From Podospora pseudoanserina (taxonomy: Eukaryota; Ascomycota; Sordariomycetes; Sordariales; Podosporaceae), in assembly GCF_035222485.1 (NCBI RefSeq), contig NW_026946672.1:1426001-1490000 (forward strand): a stretch of 64,000 nucleotides of DNA. The letters run 5' to 3'. The notes beneath the pieces are model-generated. The model was not told the DNA's origin and ran no database searches. It saw only the letters and a list, made by a program, of their open reading frames with translations. Position numbers and translations under genes: made by a program. Below are positions 19,518 through 31,587 of this stretch, one piece after another; the first letter of the stretch is position 1; the number at the start of each line of letters is the position of its first letter.

Positions 19518-22039
19518 TTTCCCTATTTCAGCGCGCACGGTTAGGGACGACCATCTTCGGGCATGATCATTACGAAGGAATTCTGCGGTTACTTGATTCG
19601 CACCGCTATTGGGCCGGCTTTTCGAGGTGTTATCTAGGGCGTCATTTTATCTACCAACGGAATGCATTGGCCTCTGGAAGAGGCGGACCTGCTGGGGCGC
19701 ATCCCTCCATCAATGCTGCTCTCCTCTTGGCTATTAGTGGTGACGGGAGATCATCATGAACGAGCATGTGTTCTCGGGCACGACATCCCAATGACGAAAC
19801 GACCGAACCGGCCACCATCACCCATTCATCCCCCTTCCCTTTCCCGATATCTTGGGCTTCACAACCTCGAGATATCAAAATGGCATTAGTGTGTACAGCT
19901 CTGAGTCTACTACCCGTACTCTTTTAGCTGAAGGATAATTCTTCGTGCCAAGATCAAATCCCATGCCTGGCTATTACCAAACACCTCTGTCTGCCACATA
20001 GACTCAAGGTGCATGAAAGCCAGTCAACATTTCTTCCCGACATGATCCCTCTGCTTATGTCCAGATGACGATCTCACTTCCACGATTTGGAAGCTTTGCA
20101 CTACTCCTGTGGTGAGGGGCAACTACTTTCTTGGTCTGCGGAACAATGTGCCACTAGCTATTTCAACGCTTATATGCTCTTCTCCAGAGTGCTCTTCTCC
20201 AGAGTGCTCTCAGTGGCAGATACAAGATGCTGATCGCAAACTGAGCCGCTTTACTGCATAGTCCGTTTGTTTGACATTCTGACTTGGAGTGGCCGAGTAT
20301 GACGATGTCAGACTGATCCTTTTGCCACCAGGATCCTAACACCAGATACACTAGCAACAATAAATAAACAGCATGTTTTCTAAGACTGGCTCAGGATGAC
20401 CTTGACATGTCTTGTGACCTCTCAACACATCTGATCAGTAGAACATTGGAACAAGAGTGGCCTGTCGTCCCATGTGGAATGTGTCACCCCTGGCGGTTGC
20501 GGAAGCCGACAGCCGTGGGTGAGGTGCAGAGAGGCGAACGGCACGGTGCTGTTAGGGGGCGGGGGTTTAGGTAGCGGGTTCCACTGCAACCCCTTTTTGT
20601 GTCCCAAGGCTGAAGCTCAACGAGGAGTCCATGCGCTGAGGGGCTTGGGTTGCTCTGGTGGATGGATGCACAGCGCAATGTCAGTTGATTTCTAGGTAAT
20701 GTAGTGGATGGTGGAGATGATGCGGAAGACTCCTAGATACCCACCCCCAGCAGATTGTCAACAGTACGAATGGGGTGTCCCCAAACAACCCAAGAATCCC
20801 CCAAGAAAAAGACATGTTTTACCAGTGACAGGGCGCTCCATTGTTGGTGGGTTAGTGGATTTGGAAGAACTGGAGAAGCAGTCGGTAACGCCGGGGCTGG
20901 GTGGAGGTCAGGGACGTTTCAAGAATCAACGGCCAGCTTTTATTAGTTAGCGAGGCTCAGCGCGCTAACGGCTGACTTTCTCACACTTTATAGCCAGCTC
21001 TTGGCTCTCCCTTCCCTTTCCACCACCTCTTCTGAGTCCTGATCAGGTTCTCTTCCTGCCTGTCGTGTCGTCGTCCCTTCACCTTGCGGAACCACCTTTC
21101 TCGCTGCTGGGCCAGGTTCCTCTTTTTTGGTCGGGTTGTTATTTTATTAATGGGTACGTAAGACTTCTCCAGCTCTTTGCGACATTGGATGGCATTGTTC
21201 TCGGGGTGCTCTGGCTGCTATTGTTCCTGTTGCTCAGGGGGCCACCAGCCTCAACGGAGAATGGACTGGACGAGATGGCAACAAACCACCCCCCTTCCGC
21301 TTTGTCGTCGGGTCTATTATCTCCTGACAGCTGGAGTCTGGTGTTCATCCCGCGCTCCTGCCTTTGAAGCTGCACACCGCTTGCCATGTAATACGGCCGT
21401 TGGTTGCTTCTTGCCTTGGCCTCTCCGCTCTTTCTTCGAGGGCTGTGTTCGAGTATTTATCGAGGGTCTGAAGAGGCTCGGTGACACTGGTTTCCTTTCA
21501 ACAACCAAACAAACGGCATCCAGTATCATTATCGATTACTGACATGGTCTCTACAGCTCGCGCAGTCTAACACCGCTTCTTTCGCGATATTTCGATCCTC
21601 CTTTGAGGCCAGCGGGTTACTGCAGGAGAGCTTTCGAAAGTCTTTTCGCGCCTTTTCCAAAATCGCCCTCTTTCGCTCCCGACTTCGAAAGTCGCTCGAA
21701 CGCCGAGTCTAATAACCACACAACCTAATCACGCCGAACGCATCTTTATCTGCCCTTGGTACGTCTGACGTGGTCAAAAAAAACCTACAACATAAAGCAA
21801 ACTCCTTCGAGAAAATCACGAAACAATTCTTGGCTGCCCGTGCCCCCCCCCCTGGGCCAATGATCTACAAGGACCCTGCTAATACATCAGCAGCCGCGAG
21901 CTCTGTTTCATCCTGGCAACTGGCACCGAGCAGTCTTTGGAGAAGTTACTCTGATTCTTCCACTCTCTTGACTTGGGACCATAGTCTTCTCCAACATATT
22001 TAAGCCGCCGACACTTGCATACCGGTAGCTTCCGCGAGC
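19518..22039. other. 2.5-kb intergenic region upstream of vts1
   Basis: No gene is recognised. The first 400 bp should include the eL29 3' end. A 15-bp tandem duplication lies at 20175-20211. From about 20980 the plus strand becomes rich in CTT/TTC tracts, typical of a long 5' leader of the downstream vts1 gene. Short upstream ATGs are present, so translational control is possible, but this is inference. Confidence 0.55.
20175..20211 (+). repeat. 15-bp tandem repeat, 2.5 copies
   Basis: TGCTCTTCTCCAGAG occurs twice exactly (20175-20189 and 20190-20204), followed by a partial third copy. Probably a recent slippage duplication. Confidence 0.8.
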
Positions 22040-23987
22040 ATGCTCAATATGTCTAACATTATGAGCAACCGCAACAGCACGCCCGAGGCGTCCAACGTCT
22101 CATCGCTGCGCCCCCCTTCTTCGAGGGCCGTTGGCGCGAACCCCCACCCTCTTCGTGCCTCTGCCGATATCTCTACTCTGAGCAACCAGGCCGCCGCCGC
22201 CCGCATCCGCCCCTCGTCGGACTTTTATGGTCAGGTTCAGGGCGGACAGGGCCAAGGTGCTGCTGAGTTGGATCCCCAGGATAAGCTCACCCAGCAATGG
22301 ATTGCCGATATCGACCAATATGAGAACACTCTCGAGGAGATGGCTGCTGCCACCTTGGACCAGGACTTCAAGGATGAGCTCAGCGCCATTGAACAGTGGT
22401 TCCAGGTCCTGAGCGAGGCTGAGCGTACTGCGGCTCTCTACGCCCTCCTTCAGCAAACCACCCAGGTTCAAATTCGCTTCTTTATCCAGGTCTTGCAGCA
22501 GATGGGAAAGAACCACCCCATGTCGGGCGTTCTTTCCCCCGCCAACTTTGACAAAGGTGAGTTTAATTGCGGAATAGGGGAATGTGTGGCCTGAACTGTG
22601 CCTGATAAATACTCTGATTCCAGATCCCATGTCCAACCGCTTGAGCGATGCTATGAGCAAGCTCAATGTAGACTCGGCTCGCAACTCGATGTCCCGCGCG
22701 AGCCCCGCCGCGAAGCGTCAGTCTGGTCTCGACCCCAGCACGATCAATGCCATGTTTCCCGATGCCGCCGCCGCCATTGCGACTGAGAAGGCCAAGTTCA
22801 CTCAGCAGACGGGCCAGCCCCCCTCCACCCGCAACAGCCTAGTGGACAACCGCAATTCGCTTGCGGCCCCCACCATCTCGGCCCCCGCCGAGGACCCCAA
22901 CGGACAGAATCCTGCTTCTCCTTGGGGTCCCAACGATGTGAACCGGCCCAAATCGTCTTCTGCTGGGCAGCCGCCGATGGGCCAGTTCGTTCAGCCCCCT
23001 CCCTCGAGCGGTGCTCTTCGTTCACCTCGCCCCAATATCACTGGAAACACCAACATTCAGTCTACGACCTTGACGACCGGTGACAAGGGTGTTGGTGATT
23101 TGCCCCTGCTTTCACCTTATACCGCCAGCGGCAACTGGGCGTCCATGGTCAACACTCCGATGGTGCCCACCTTCAATCAGGGCGGTAACAACGCCGATAT
23201 GGTGGCCAACGCCACGGCCATGAAGCTGGCTGCGCTTTCTACCGTGAACAACCGGTTCGCGCTGGATGATGTGCGCAAGTATCGTCGTGCCCGATCCAAT
23301 GAGCCGGATCCGGGCCAGAACCCGCTTTCTCCTGGTCTTCCCAACATCCCCGGTGCCATCATGGTCAGCCAACATGGCGGTGGCATGGCTTTGGGCCGGG
23401 ATGGTATGTTGAACCTTCAGCAGCCGCAACAGGGCATGGGCTTTGTCAACCACCGGTCTCGTCCCAACTCGCCTGGTGTTCCCCTGCAGAACTCGTATGT
23501 TCCGGCCATGGCATTTGCCTCGCCGCAGAACAATGGATTCTTGAGCGCCTATGATGGGTCGGCTGGGCTTATGAACAATGGACTGGCTCCAAACTTCCCA
23601 CCCCACATTCAGGTTGGATTCGAGGGCGGCGGTTACCACTCTGATCACTCTGATATGGTCCGCGGCCGCTCTCCGCGTGGTCGGAGAGGCACCTCGAAGC
23701 CCCCTGAGGATCCCACCGACCCCACTCTTTTGCAGGACATCCCGAGCTGGCTACGGAGCCTTCGTCTGCACAAGTACACGGATAACCTCAAGGACATGAA
23801 ATGGACAGACCTTATTGAATTGGATGACAAGCAACTGGAGGAGCGCGGTGTCAATGCACTGGGTGCTAGACGCAAGATGCTCAAGGTCTTTGAGCAGGTC
23901 AAGGGTAAGTGTTTTTTTATACTGACTACAAGATCAATGCTAACTGGTTCTGCAGAGGCCAAAAACGAGGGCAAGTTGTCGAGCTAG
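22040..23987 (+). CDS. vts1: SAM-domain RNA-binding protein Vts1 (Smaug homologue)
   Basis: Post-transcriptional regulator that binds Smaug-type hairpins in mRNAs and promotes deadenylation and decay. Exons: 22040-22556, 22624-23904 and 23956-23987; 609 residues. The N-terminal conserved region (about 75-170) includes [20 protein letters not shown] and [21 protein letters not shown] long low-complexity middle (Pro/Ser/Asn/Gly-rich) follows. The SAM domain is at about 535-597: [20 protein letters not shown].. and [15 protein letters not shown], whose basic helix is the RNA-contact region in this family. The last exon adds only ten residues. Codons are evenly C-ending. The family call is firm; target mRNAs are unknown. 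Confidence 0.93.
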
Positions 23988-25219
23988 ATGCGAGGCGACC
24001 ATGAATGAACAGATGAAGCAGACGAAAGACAGCGAAAACACCACGCAGAGCGAAAGCATCACAGAATACATCATGGTGCAGAGGGGACGGCTAATAACTA
24101 GTGATTCTTTTCGTGCCTTGGGTTTTTTCACACGAGGATTGGGAAAAGCACATGGATATATGGCGGCACTATCTCAAGCGTTACATGCCTGTGCTGTTGG
24201 CCGAATCTGTTCCTTTCTTTTTTTCATTTTCTCGAGGCACGATTGGACATGTTGATATGTTTCTGTATGAGCGGGATGAGATACATGGTCTGGGGGGTAG
24301 TTTGGGCGGGTAGCGTGTTGCGAGGCTACCTGGATATATCTATAGGCGTTGGTGCGGTTAATTGATCAGTTTTTCTGAGTCGAGACTTGAGAATGTCTTG
24401 TTTGCTGTGTTGTGACTAGTTAACGGGGCATGTCTGCTGATTGGGATATCTCGGGTGTATATTTAGACTATTCTATTCTACTAACGAGCATACCATCTTC
24501 AGCAGCATTATCAGCCCTGGGCCCGTATTTTTCTATGACAAAGTCGCAACCAAACTCGAGGAAGAAGCTAAGGCCATCCCCATTTTCAACCACCACAATG
24601 GGCCACCCATTCAACCTCCCATTGTTCAAGATCATGCCCAAAATCTTGTTCCTTCAATCACGTGCTACATCACGTGAATACATCGCAATGCACGGTCCAA
24701 CCCTTATATGCTCACAACTTTTGGATGGCGCCGCACTGTGCGGTTAGCTGCAGCCTCGAATTTCGAGTTGCTCTTATTCATGAGAGTGTGAACTTGATCC
24801 TCAAAGTTTGCGACTTTCTCAGCCAAAGTTTACGACAGTCAAGATAATAGACTCTTCAAACTCAATATCTGTTTCTGAGATTTCTCAACATTGCCGGGCT
24901 TCCTTACTGGATATCTCGCCACACGACCAAAAAGAGGAAAATTTCAGCCTTGCAAGTCGCTGAGAGAAGGGGGTCGTCGTTCCTGCTTCAAGTGGGTGAG
25001 AAGGAGGGGGATATTGAAGATTTGGTGGGATGGAGGGGGACGAGGGACGCGTTTAATCTGGTTACCCCGCGATTGAGCAGAGAGAGAGAAAGTTTTCATC
25101 GACTTTGACAGCGGTTTCGAGTTTTGTTGCAAGTCGTTGATCTCACTAATCTTCATTCACCTCCACCACGCTTTACTCACGATAAGGAGGCACGACTACA
25201 CACAACACAACTATCCAAG
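23988..25219. other. Intergenic: vts1 3' flank and tfc4 promoter
   Basis: Probable vts1 3' untranslated region up to about 24450, then the upstream region of tfc4 with the cluster of symmetric motifs at 24657-24767. 25080-25219 is likely the tfc4 5' leader. No other gene is seen. Confidence 0.6.
24657..24767. promoter_or_regulatory. Cluster of two E-boxes and two 13-bp palindromes
   Basis: ATCACGTG occurs twice, at 24657-24664 and 24669-24676, exactly 12 bp apart; this matches the RTCACRTG site of Cbf1-type bHLH factors. Further on are two perfect odd palindromes, CCGCACTGTGCGG (24731-24743; also CCG-N7-CGG, as bound by some Zn2Cys6 dimers) and CTCGAATTTCGAG (24755-24767). All lie 450-560 bp upstream of the tfc4 start. 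The motifs are seen; the binding proteins are inferred. Confidence 0.45.
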
Positions 25220-28200
25220 ATGAACACCTTCTCCTCCGGGCTGGGGGGCATCCCCATGGACATGCTCGACCCATCTCTCTTCCCCGAGGGCCACCGACCT
25301 CTTCCCCCAGCTCAGCAGCAAGATCAGGATGCTGAAATGGGAGACTGCCCCGCTCCTGGTGACGACCACCTCGAAGATGGTGGCGAGGAGTCAGACGTCA
25401 GCGACATGTCTGTCGACTCTGACGCCATGGAGCTCGCTGCCGAAGTCGCGAGGTTCGACAAGCAGCAGGAGGAATTCGTCGCTCGCCAGAGGGCTGATGC
25501 TGCGGGTGTTCCTTATCAACCCCCTGCCAAGTCGGCGGCGGCGGCTGGAGAGAAGAAGACAAAGGGGGGTGTGATTATCGCCAAGGGACGCAAGCGCAAG
25601 TCAAAGACTGTCAAGGGTCCGAGACAGGCGGTCAAGCCCTCGCCGGATATCCTGTTTCGATTGAACTTGGCTCAGCAGGCGTTTCAGAGGGGGGATTACG
25701 AGGCGACCATGACGATGATTTCGGAGATTATCCGGATCAATTCCGAGGTTATTCATGCTTGGGTGTTGCTGTCGTCGGTGCACGAGGCGCTGGAGAACCG
25801 GTCCCAGGCGGTGATGTGCCGGATTACGGCTGCGCATTTGACGCCGAGGGATGTGCCGCAGTGGATCGCGACGGCGGAGTATTGTCTTGAGGGGGTGGAC
25901 GAGATGGACGATGATGAGGAGGGGAATCAGACTGCGGAAAAGATTGAGACGTTGAAGAGAGCGTATGCTTGTTATAGTCAGGCGTTGGAGGTGGACAGGA
26001 CGCATATCCAGGCGAGGATTGCTAGGGCGGATGTGATTATGATGATGGGGAATCAGCAGAGCAGGGCTTTGGGGGAGTATCAGAAGGCGCTTGGGTACAG
26101 GCCGTATAATATTCGGACGGTGAGGAATATTGCGGATGTGGCGCTAGATGTGAAGGATTTAAAGAAGGGGGCGGGGATTGCGAGGGCAGCGTATAGGAAG
26201 GTGATTAATTATTTGATGGAGAGGGGGACGTTTGAGGCGGAGGAGGGGAGGTTTGAGTGGAGTGATTTGAGAATTTATCTCGAGTTCTTTGGGACGTTGG
26301 AGTTGTGGAGGGAGGGGTTGAAAGAGCTGAAGGAGATTGCCAGGTGGTTGTCGGGGAGAAGAGAAGAAACGTATTGGGAGCAGTTTGATGATGGGCCGAT
26401 GGGGGATGATGATCGGGAGTGGGATATTGGGGAGGAGAGGAGATTCGGAGTGCAGGGCTTTGTGCCGGGCAAGTTTCCGAGAGAGAGTTATGGCTTGGGG
26501 ATGCCCATGGATTTGAGGGCGAAGATGTTTGTTTACCGGTGCAAACTGGGGTTCCAGGATACTGAGGCCAGGCGACATTTGGAGCTGCTTGATCCGACAA
26601 GGCAAGAGGAATTCATGGACTTCCCGGACTGCTTGAAGGATATCGCGGTTGCGCTGCTGGATCAGAACAAGGCTGCGGAGGCGAAGCAGTATCTGGACCT
26701 GTTCAAGCACATTGCTGAGACAGAGGGCACGGGCAGCATCGATGCGGACTTCTTGGTCTGTCAAGGTCGATATCACATCTCTTTGGGGGAGAAGCAGACC
26801 GCTGAAGAATGTTTCATTGCTGCGATTGAGGACGATGAGGACCACATCGAGGCTCGCGTGCAGCTTGCCAATATGTACGAAGGAGAACAGGAGCAGGAGG
26901 GCAGGGAGGAAGCTTTCTTGCTGGTTCATGAGGCCCTGAACCTGCAGAAGCTGGGACCAAGAAAGAGACGTGGTCCGTATGGTCCCCGGAAGAACACTGG
27001 GCCGCGCAAACCCAGAAAACCAAGGGATCCAAATGCGCCAAAGTCGAAGTATGTGCCGCGCCGGTTGCTCAATGCTGAGAAGAGGAGACAACAGGAGATT
27101 GAGCAGACAAAGGAAGCGACCAAGAACTACCAGATAATGCAAGAGATGGAGGGCAACGCTTTGCTAGGGGATGAGGAGGCCAAGAGCAAGTGGATGGCGG
27201 CTGCGAAGGCGTTGGTTGACGACTTCCGGGCTTACAAGCAGTTTTATCCTTGGGACAAATACATCAAGTTCCTGGGATACGTCAACCCTTCCGAGGGTGG
27301 CCAGCAGGCTGTTCCTGCCAGGAACTTGAAGCTCGCCGCCATGGAGGAACGTTTGCGTCAGAACCTCGCTCCGGCGGATGGTGCCGACCCGGCTACTGCG
27401 GCTACCGTCAACAAGCCTCATTTCAAGATTCCCCAAGAACATCGCGGCATTCCGTTCACGGAGTGGTTGAATATTTTCCTCAACTACGCCTTCGCCCTCG
27501 TCCGCGCCGGTCAGCATAGAGAGGCTTATGCCGTCTGCCACGCCGCCCGGGACTCTGTTGTCTGGACATCCATCGACAACACCTTTCTTATCCACGTTGC
27601 CTGGGCATCCTGTGCCGTCTACGCTGGCGACGAAGAAACCTGCGTTGCTATTGCCCGCTATTTCATGAGGGATTACCGCCCAGGCACGGATTCTTACCGC
27701 ATGTTCTCGGCTATGTGCCGAGTCTGCCAGACGCCCGTGTCGTGGTACACGTCGGGCCCGGCCCAAAAGTTCATTTTGAGGCAGATCAAGACAATGGACA
27801 ACATTGTCATGAGACAGCAGCAATCGCCGTCTGGGGAAAAGGACGATTCGATTGGGTTGGACGTCTCCCTGCTCACTATTTACGGGCACATTCTCTTCAC
27901 GACCACCTCGTACACCTACGCCCTGTCCTACTTTGCCCGCGCTGCCTCGATCGATCCCACAAACTGCCTCATCAACCTGTCCACGGGCCTGGCGTACATC
28001 CACTACGCCTTGAAGAGGCAGGCTACCAACAGGCAGTATCTCCTCAACCAAGGCTTCGGTTTTTTGTTTAGGTACTATGAAGACAGGCTGGCGGAGGCGG
28101 AGAGGAATGGGAGTGCGGGACAGAGGCAGGAGGCGCATTTCAATATGGCGAGGGCGTATTCGCTGATTGGGCTGGGGAATGTGGCGGTGGAGTTTTACAA

Positions 28201-28384
28201 GAAGGTGTTGGAGGAGCCGCCGGTGCAAAAGGTGGATAGGAGTGATGAGGAGAGGTGGAAGGGGGGGTTGGCGGAGGAGGATTTGAGGGTGGAGGCGGCG
28301 TATAATTTGAGGAGTATGGGGTATTTGTTGGGGGATTTGGAGGGGGCGGCGGGGGTGGTGAGGAAGTGGATGGTTTTGGAGTGA
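25220..28384 (+). CDS. tfc4: TFIIIC subunit Tfc4/Sfc4 (TPR protein)
   Basis: TFIIIC (tauA) subunit that recruits TFIIIB to tRNA and 5S genes. Intronless, 1054 residues. The open frame extends upstream, but the first ATG is at 25220 and the reading MNTFSSGLGG is typical of this family. The acidic N-terminus (about 1-110) is followed by two tetratricopeptide arrays. The first starts near residue 140 (LAQQAFQRGDYEATMTMISE) and runs to about 560; the second occupies about 760-1050. Between them lies a basic Pro/Arg/Lys linker (about 580-615: GPRKRRGPYGPRKN..). Codon choice switches abruptly: C-ending at the start, G-ending over about 25620-26560, C-ending over about 27350-28060 and G-ending to the end. 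It is the only Pol III factor in the window; sen15, 11 kb downstream, acts in the same tRNA pathway but is not linked in an operon. Confidence 0.93.
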   Translation: MNTFSSGLGGIPMDMLDPSLFPEGHRPLPPAQQQDQDAEMGDCPAPGDDHLEDGGEESDVSDMSVDSDAMELAAEVARFDKQQEEFVARQRADAAGVPYQPPAKSAAAAGEKKTKGGVIIAKGRKRKSKTVKGPRQAVKPSPDILFRLNLAQQAFQRGDYEATMTMISEIIRINSEVIHAWVLLSSVHEALENRSQAVMCRITAAHLTPRDVPQWIATAEYCLEGVDEMDDDEEGNQTAEKIETLKRAYACYSQALEVDRTHIQARIARADVIMMMGNQQSRALGEYQKALGYRPYNIRTVRNIADVALDVKDLKKGAGIARAAYRKVINYLMERGTFEAEEGRFEWSDLRIYLEFFGTLELWREGLKELKEIARWLSGRREETYWEQFDDGPMGDDDREWDIGEERRFGVQGFVPGKFPRESYGLGMPMDLRAKMFVYRCKLGFQDTEARRHLELLDPTRQEEFMDFPDCLKDIAVALLDQNKAAEAKQYLDLFKHIAETEGTGSIDADFLVCQGRYHISLGEKQTAEECFIAAIEDDEDHIEARVQLANMYEGEQEQEGREEAFLLVHEALNLQKLGPRKRRGPYGPRKNTGPRKPRKPRDPNAPKSKYVPRRLLNAEKRRQQEIEQTKEATKNYQIMQEMEGNALLGDEEAKSKWMAAAKALVDDFRAYKQFYPWDKYIKFLGYVNPSEGGQQAVPARNLKLAAMEERLRQNLAPADGADPATAATVNKPHFKIPQEHRGIPFTEWLNIFLNYAFALVRAGQHREAYAVCHAARDSVVWTSIDNTFLIHVAWASCAVYAGDEETCVAIARYFMRDYRPGTDSYRMFSAMCRVCQTPVSWYTSGPAQKFILRQIKTMDNIVMRQQQSPSGEKDDSIGLDVSLLTIYGHILFTTTSYTYALSYFARAASIDPTNCLINLSTGLAYIHYALKRQATNRQYLLNQGFGFLFRYYEDRLAEAERNGSAGQRQEAHFNMARAYSLIGLGNVAVEFYKKVLEEPPVQKVDRSDEERWKGGLAEEDLRVEAAYNLRSMGYLLGDLEGAAGVVRKWMVLE

Positions 28385-28925
28385 TTATGAGGAAGGGGCG
28401 GGGGTATGGGGGGATATGAGGAAAGGGAAAAGAATGGGATGGGGTTTAGGGGGTTAAGATAGGGGGTTTGTTTGTTTTTGTTTTGTTTTTTTTGTTTTTA
28501 TATACCATGGCATTGTGGGAGGGGATTCTTTGGGTTGGGGGGTATGATGGGTGTTTTTATAGGCTGTAGGGCTGGTTATATATTGTTTGCTGGCTAGATA
28601 GTTGAGAAGGAATAATTACTGTAACATATGTGTCATATGTGTGTGTTTGGTTCTCAAATAACCCGGTCGGTGTCTGTTTGGAAGGGACCTTTTTGTCTTT
28701 TATGCAGTTCTAGATTTGGGTTATGTTGATCCCAACTTTTTCAGAGTTCATCCGAGCTTATAATTGAGATATCCATTGTGAACGCTGCTCTCTTTTTATT
28801 TTTATTTTTTCGCCAGCGAGCGCTGCTGGCTATTTTTTATTTTATTTTTTTTTTATTTTTTGTACGCAAGCGCTGCAATATTTTTCATTTTTGTCTACAT
28901 TCCTCGTGAGTAAGCGCTGATGTCT

Positions 28926-28981
28926 TTTCCAGTCCCATGTTTCCAGTCCCATGTTTCCAGTCCCATGTTTCCAGTCCCATG
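28926..28981 (+). repeat. 14-bp tandem repeat, 4 exact copies
   Basis: TTTCCAGTCCCATG is repeated four times without change. The perfect identity suggests recent expansion. It follows T-rich blocks interspersed with short GCGCTG motifs. Confidence 0.9.
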
Positions 28982-29532
28982 TTAGGTTTTTCCCAGGCAT
29001 CGCAGGCGAGCTAGTTCGTTCCCATGCACCGTAGCCGAGCGGGATTGTGGTCAGCAAACGAAGGTCTACATTTGAAGTCGAGGAAACAAGAGTCAAACAT
29101 GGCGGATTGTGTGCCGCTTGATGCAGCAGAGGCTCGCATTTCTCGCGCAGTCCATCTAGCATCGTCTCCCCTCTCCTTGCCACGGCTGCTGCCGCCGCGC
29201 TTGCTGCCTTCAGCAGCGAGCGGGTGGGCTGGTCTTGTTGGAAGGACTAGCCGGCCTAGGTAGGTTGTCCAGCGCCGCCAGGTGAGTAAGCTGTCTCTCC
29301 GTGGCTGTTGTGGGAAAACACCTCCGGGCAGGGCCGGGTACGTGCTTGGCTATCCTCCTCCGAACCGACAAGAGAATGGGCCTTGCGCTGAACTTTGGTG
29401 GACGCTTCGTGCCCTCCTCCCGACCCAACAACACGATCACGCTATGACGGTTTCGTTCTTTAGCTGGAGCAGCTGTTGGAGAGCTGAGCGGCCTTCAGCA
29501 GTACCGGGGATCAATGAGCTTTGCAGTGAGGA

Positions 29533-29552
29533 TAGGTAGGTAGGTAGGTAGG
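29533..29552 (+). repeat. TAGG microsatellite, 5 units
   Basis: Five exact TAGG units. No coding or regulatory role is evident. Confidence 0.85.
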
Positions 29553-31587
29553 TCGCTGGGTGAATGGGCAGACAGACTTCAATGGTTAGCCGAGAGAGTC
29601 GCCAGTAAATGGGAGTTGATCTCTTCCGAGATTTGGTGAAAAAATCTTAAGCAGGGACGACTTAAAGTGTAGGTTTGTAGATTAAATGTATACAGTGGTG
29701 CTAATTGTTGGTTTTACTCCCTTTAGGTCGGCAAAAGAAGTAGTAAATATCTAAATGGATGGTGTTACACGAACCCGCTTTCTTTCTTTTAGGGGCAGCG
29801 GCGACTTCGTTTGGTTCTTGTTTATGAAGAGCTCCTAGCTATTGATATCCCTCGTATGTTGATAAATCCCCTAGGTCTTCTGGGGTTGACGGTTAAATAC
29901 TCAAGGGAGGCTTTTGTATTATGCTAGAAATAGTAAACATTTAGACATTCACCGAACCCCACCCAGTCCACGTCTATGCCCACCCCCTTCGTAAGCGGAG
30001 CTGTCACTGTTGACACTGGGTGATACACCAGATATCTATCTGGTTTTGTTGGATAAATATTCTTCCAGCCCCACACTGTCTTTTAGAGAGAAAGGTTTGC
30101 GAGCAAAACAGGGGTTCTTGATGTCTGCCGTCTGATCTTGGGAGAGAGCTGGAATCGTCTTTAAGTAGCGAAATGATATATTTAACAGTATTTTCTAAAT
30201 CAGATCTGATCGCTTAATTTTGGGATTTGCGTTTTCTTTTATCAAGCCTGTGAGGTACTAGTAGTCTGATGTTACGCCGCAGTAGTGGTTCTCAGCCAAG
30301 TTTGAACATCCGTTTCGTAAGAGCCAGTTTCAATGGGAAAAGAAAAAGGGCACGAGGGAGACAATGCAATGCTTTCATGACGAGAATCTCCTCAAGTAAG
30401 CAGGCAAGCCAGTTCGACATTTGAGTCACGAGCAGGGTGTTCGCCGTTGCCCCAAACTACTCGTTCTTACCCGGTGTCCTCTTTTTCCCCTTGGTTTGTT
30501 ATCTCAACAAGAACGAAGAATTAGCAGGGCCCAATATCTGGAACGTCTTGAAGTGATGGGCTAAAAAAAACGATTTGTTTCTTCCTCTGGAAAGTTCCTG
30601 TAAATTCTCGCCTTCCTGGGCAAAGCTGTCCCTGTCTCTCTGTCCTGAACTGGATCCTACATATCAAAGACAGTCGACAAGCCGGTAGCTATGGTAGCAT
30701 CTACAAACAAACGCATGCGCAAAATCCCAACGCTTAGGTGAATGCAACGCAGTGTTTGTTGTGTGCCATGAGCAATGCAGGCCCCAATGCTGCGCCCATT
30801 TCCCATCCGTTCCATGCCCCAAATCCCTCCCCGCCCCTCAACCTTCATCATGTTGCATCTTGGCCAGTTCCTGTTTGCGCCCTGTTTCCGAGGTATCCCA
30901 GCACTCGCCAGTACTGGTAAAAATGCTATGCCTCGTCCTGACCTATCCACCCCAAATCTTTCCCTCCCACAACATTCCCAAGCCCAGCAGGAAGCTCAAA
31001 TCCACAATGAAGTTCCGGGGAAAGAAAAAAACACAAATGAAAAATGTAGAACGAGAGAGAACGAGAGACGGGGTATCCTTCCTTTCCTTGCCTTTCCTAA
31101 CCTTTCCTTTTTTGCAGCAGTTGTATGTTGCGAATTCCGACCGATCCGTTCAATTTCCTTGACCTTTGCCTTCCTCCTTTCCATCTCCCAACTTGACAGT
31201 AAAAAAAGAACAACATGGTATATCGACTAATAACGAAACAACATCACCCCCCCAAAAATTCCAAAACACAACGCCATGCCGTATCATAACCTCCTCAGTA
31301 ACACGGTAACCCCTGCACCACGTGCCAAAACACCTTTTCACCCCCCTCAAATGCCTCACACCTCTTGTTTGCCCACACGCGCCATCAACCCCAACTCCTA
31401 GAAGAAAAGCGCAACTCCGGGCTCGCTCGGTTTCACTAAAAAAGTTATGCGTATATACTACAAATAGACCGTCGTGTTGAAGGTGTTGCAAATGCGTGAA
31501 AAAAGGTATGTGCAGAGAAGATAATCGTAGTGTTTCTTGGGATGGTGTTCGAAAGGTGTATTTCAAAGTAGAGCGCCCAAATAGGTC

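Larger units (their letters stand above)
28385..31587. other. 3.2-kb intergenic region between convergent genes
   Basis: Lies between the ends of tfc4 and the leftward zinc-finger gene. T-rich blocks occur at 28470-28505 and 28790-28890, a 14-bp repeat in four copies at 28926-28981, and a TAGG microsatellite at 29533-29552. 29560-30650 is moderately AT-rich without ORFs or clear element ends. The 3' untranslated region of the zinc-finger gene probably covers about 31200-31587. No gene is recognised. Confidence 0.6.

Noticed and set aside
29020-29100. A-box-like GTAGCCGAGCGGGA, possible tRNA
   Set aside because: No proper B box or cloverleaf could be folded at the correct distance.
29560-30650. 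AT-leaning stretch as a RIP-mutated transposon
   Set aside because: Base composition is only moderately AT-rich, TA excess is not obvious, and no terminal repeats or protein remnants are visible.
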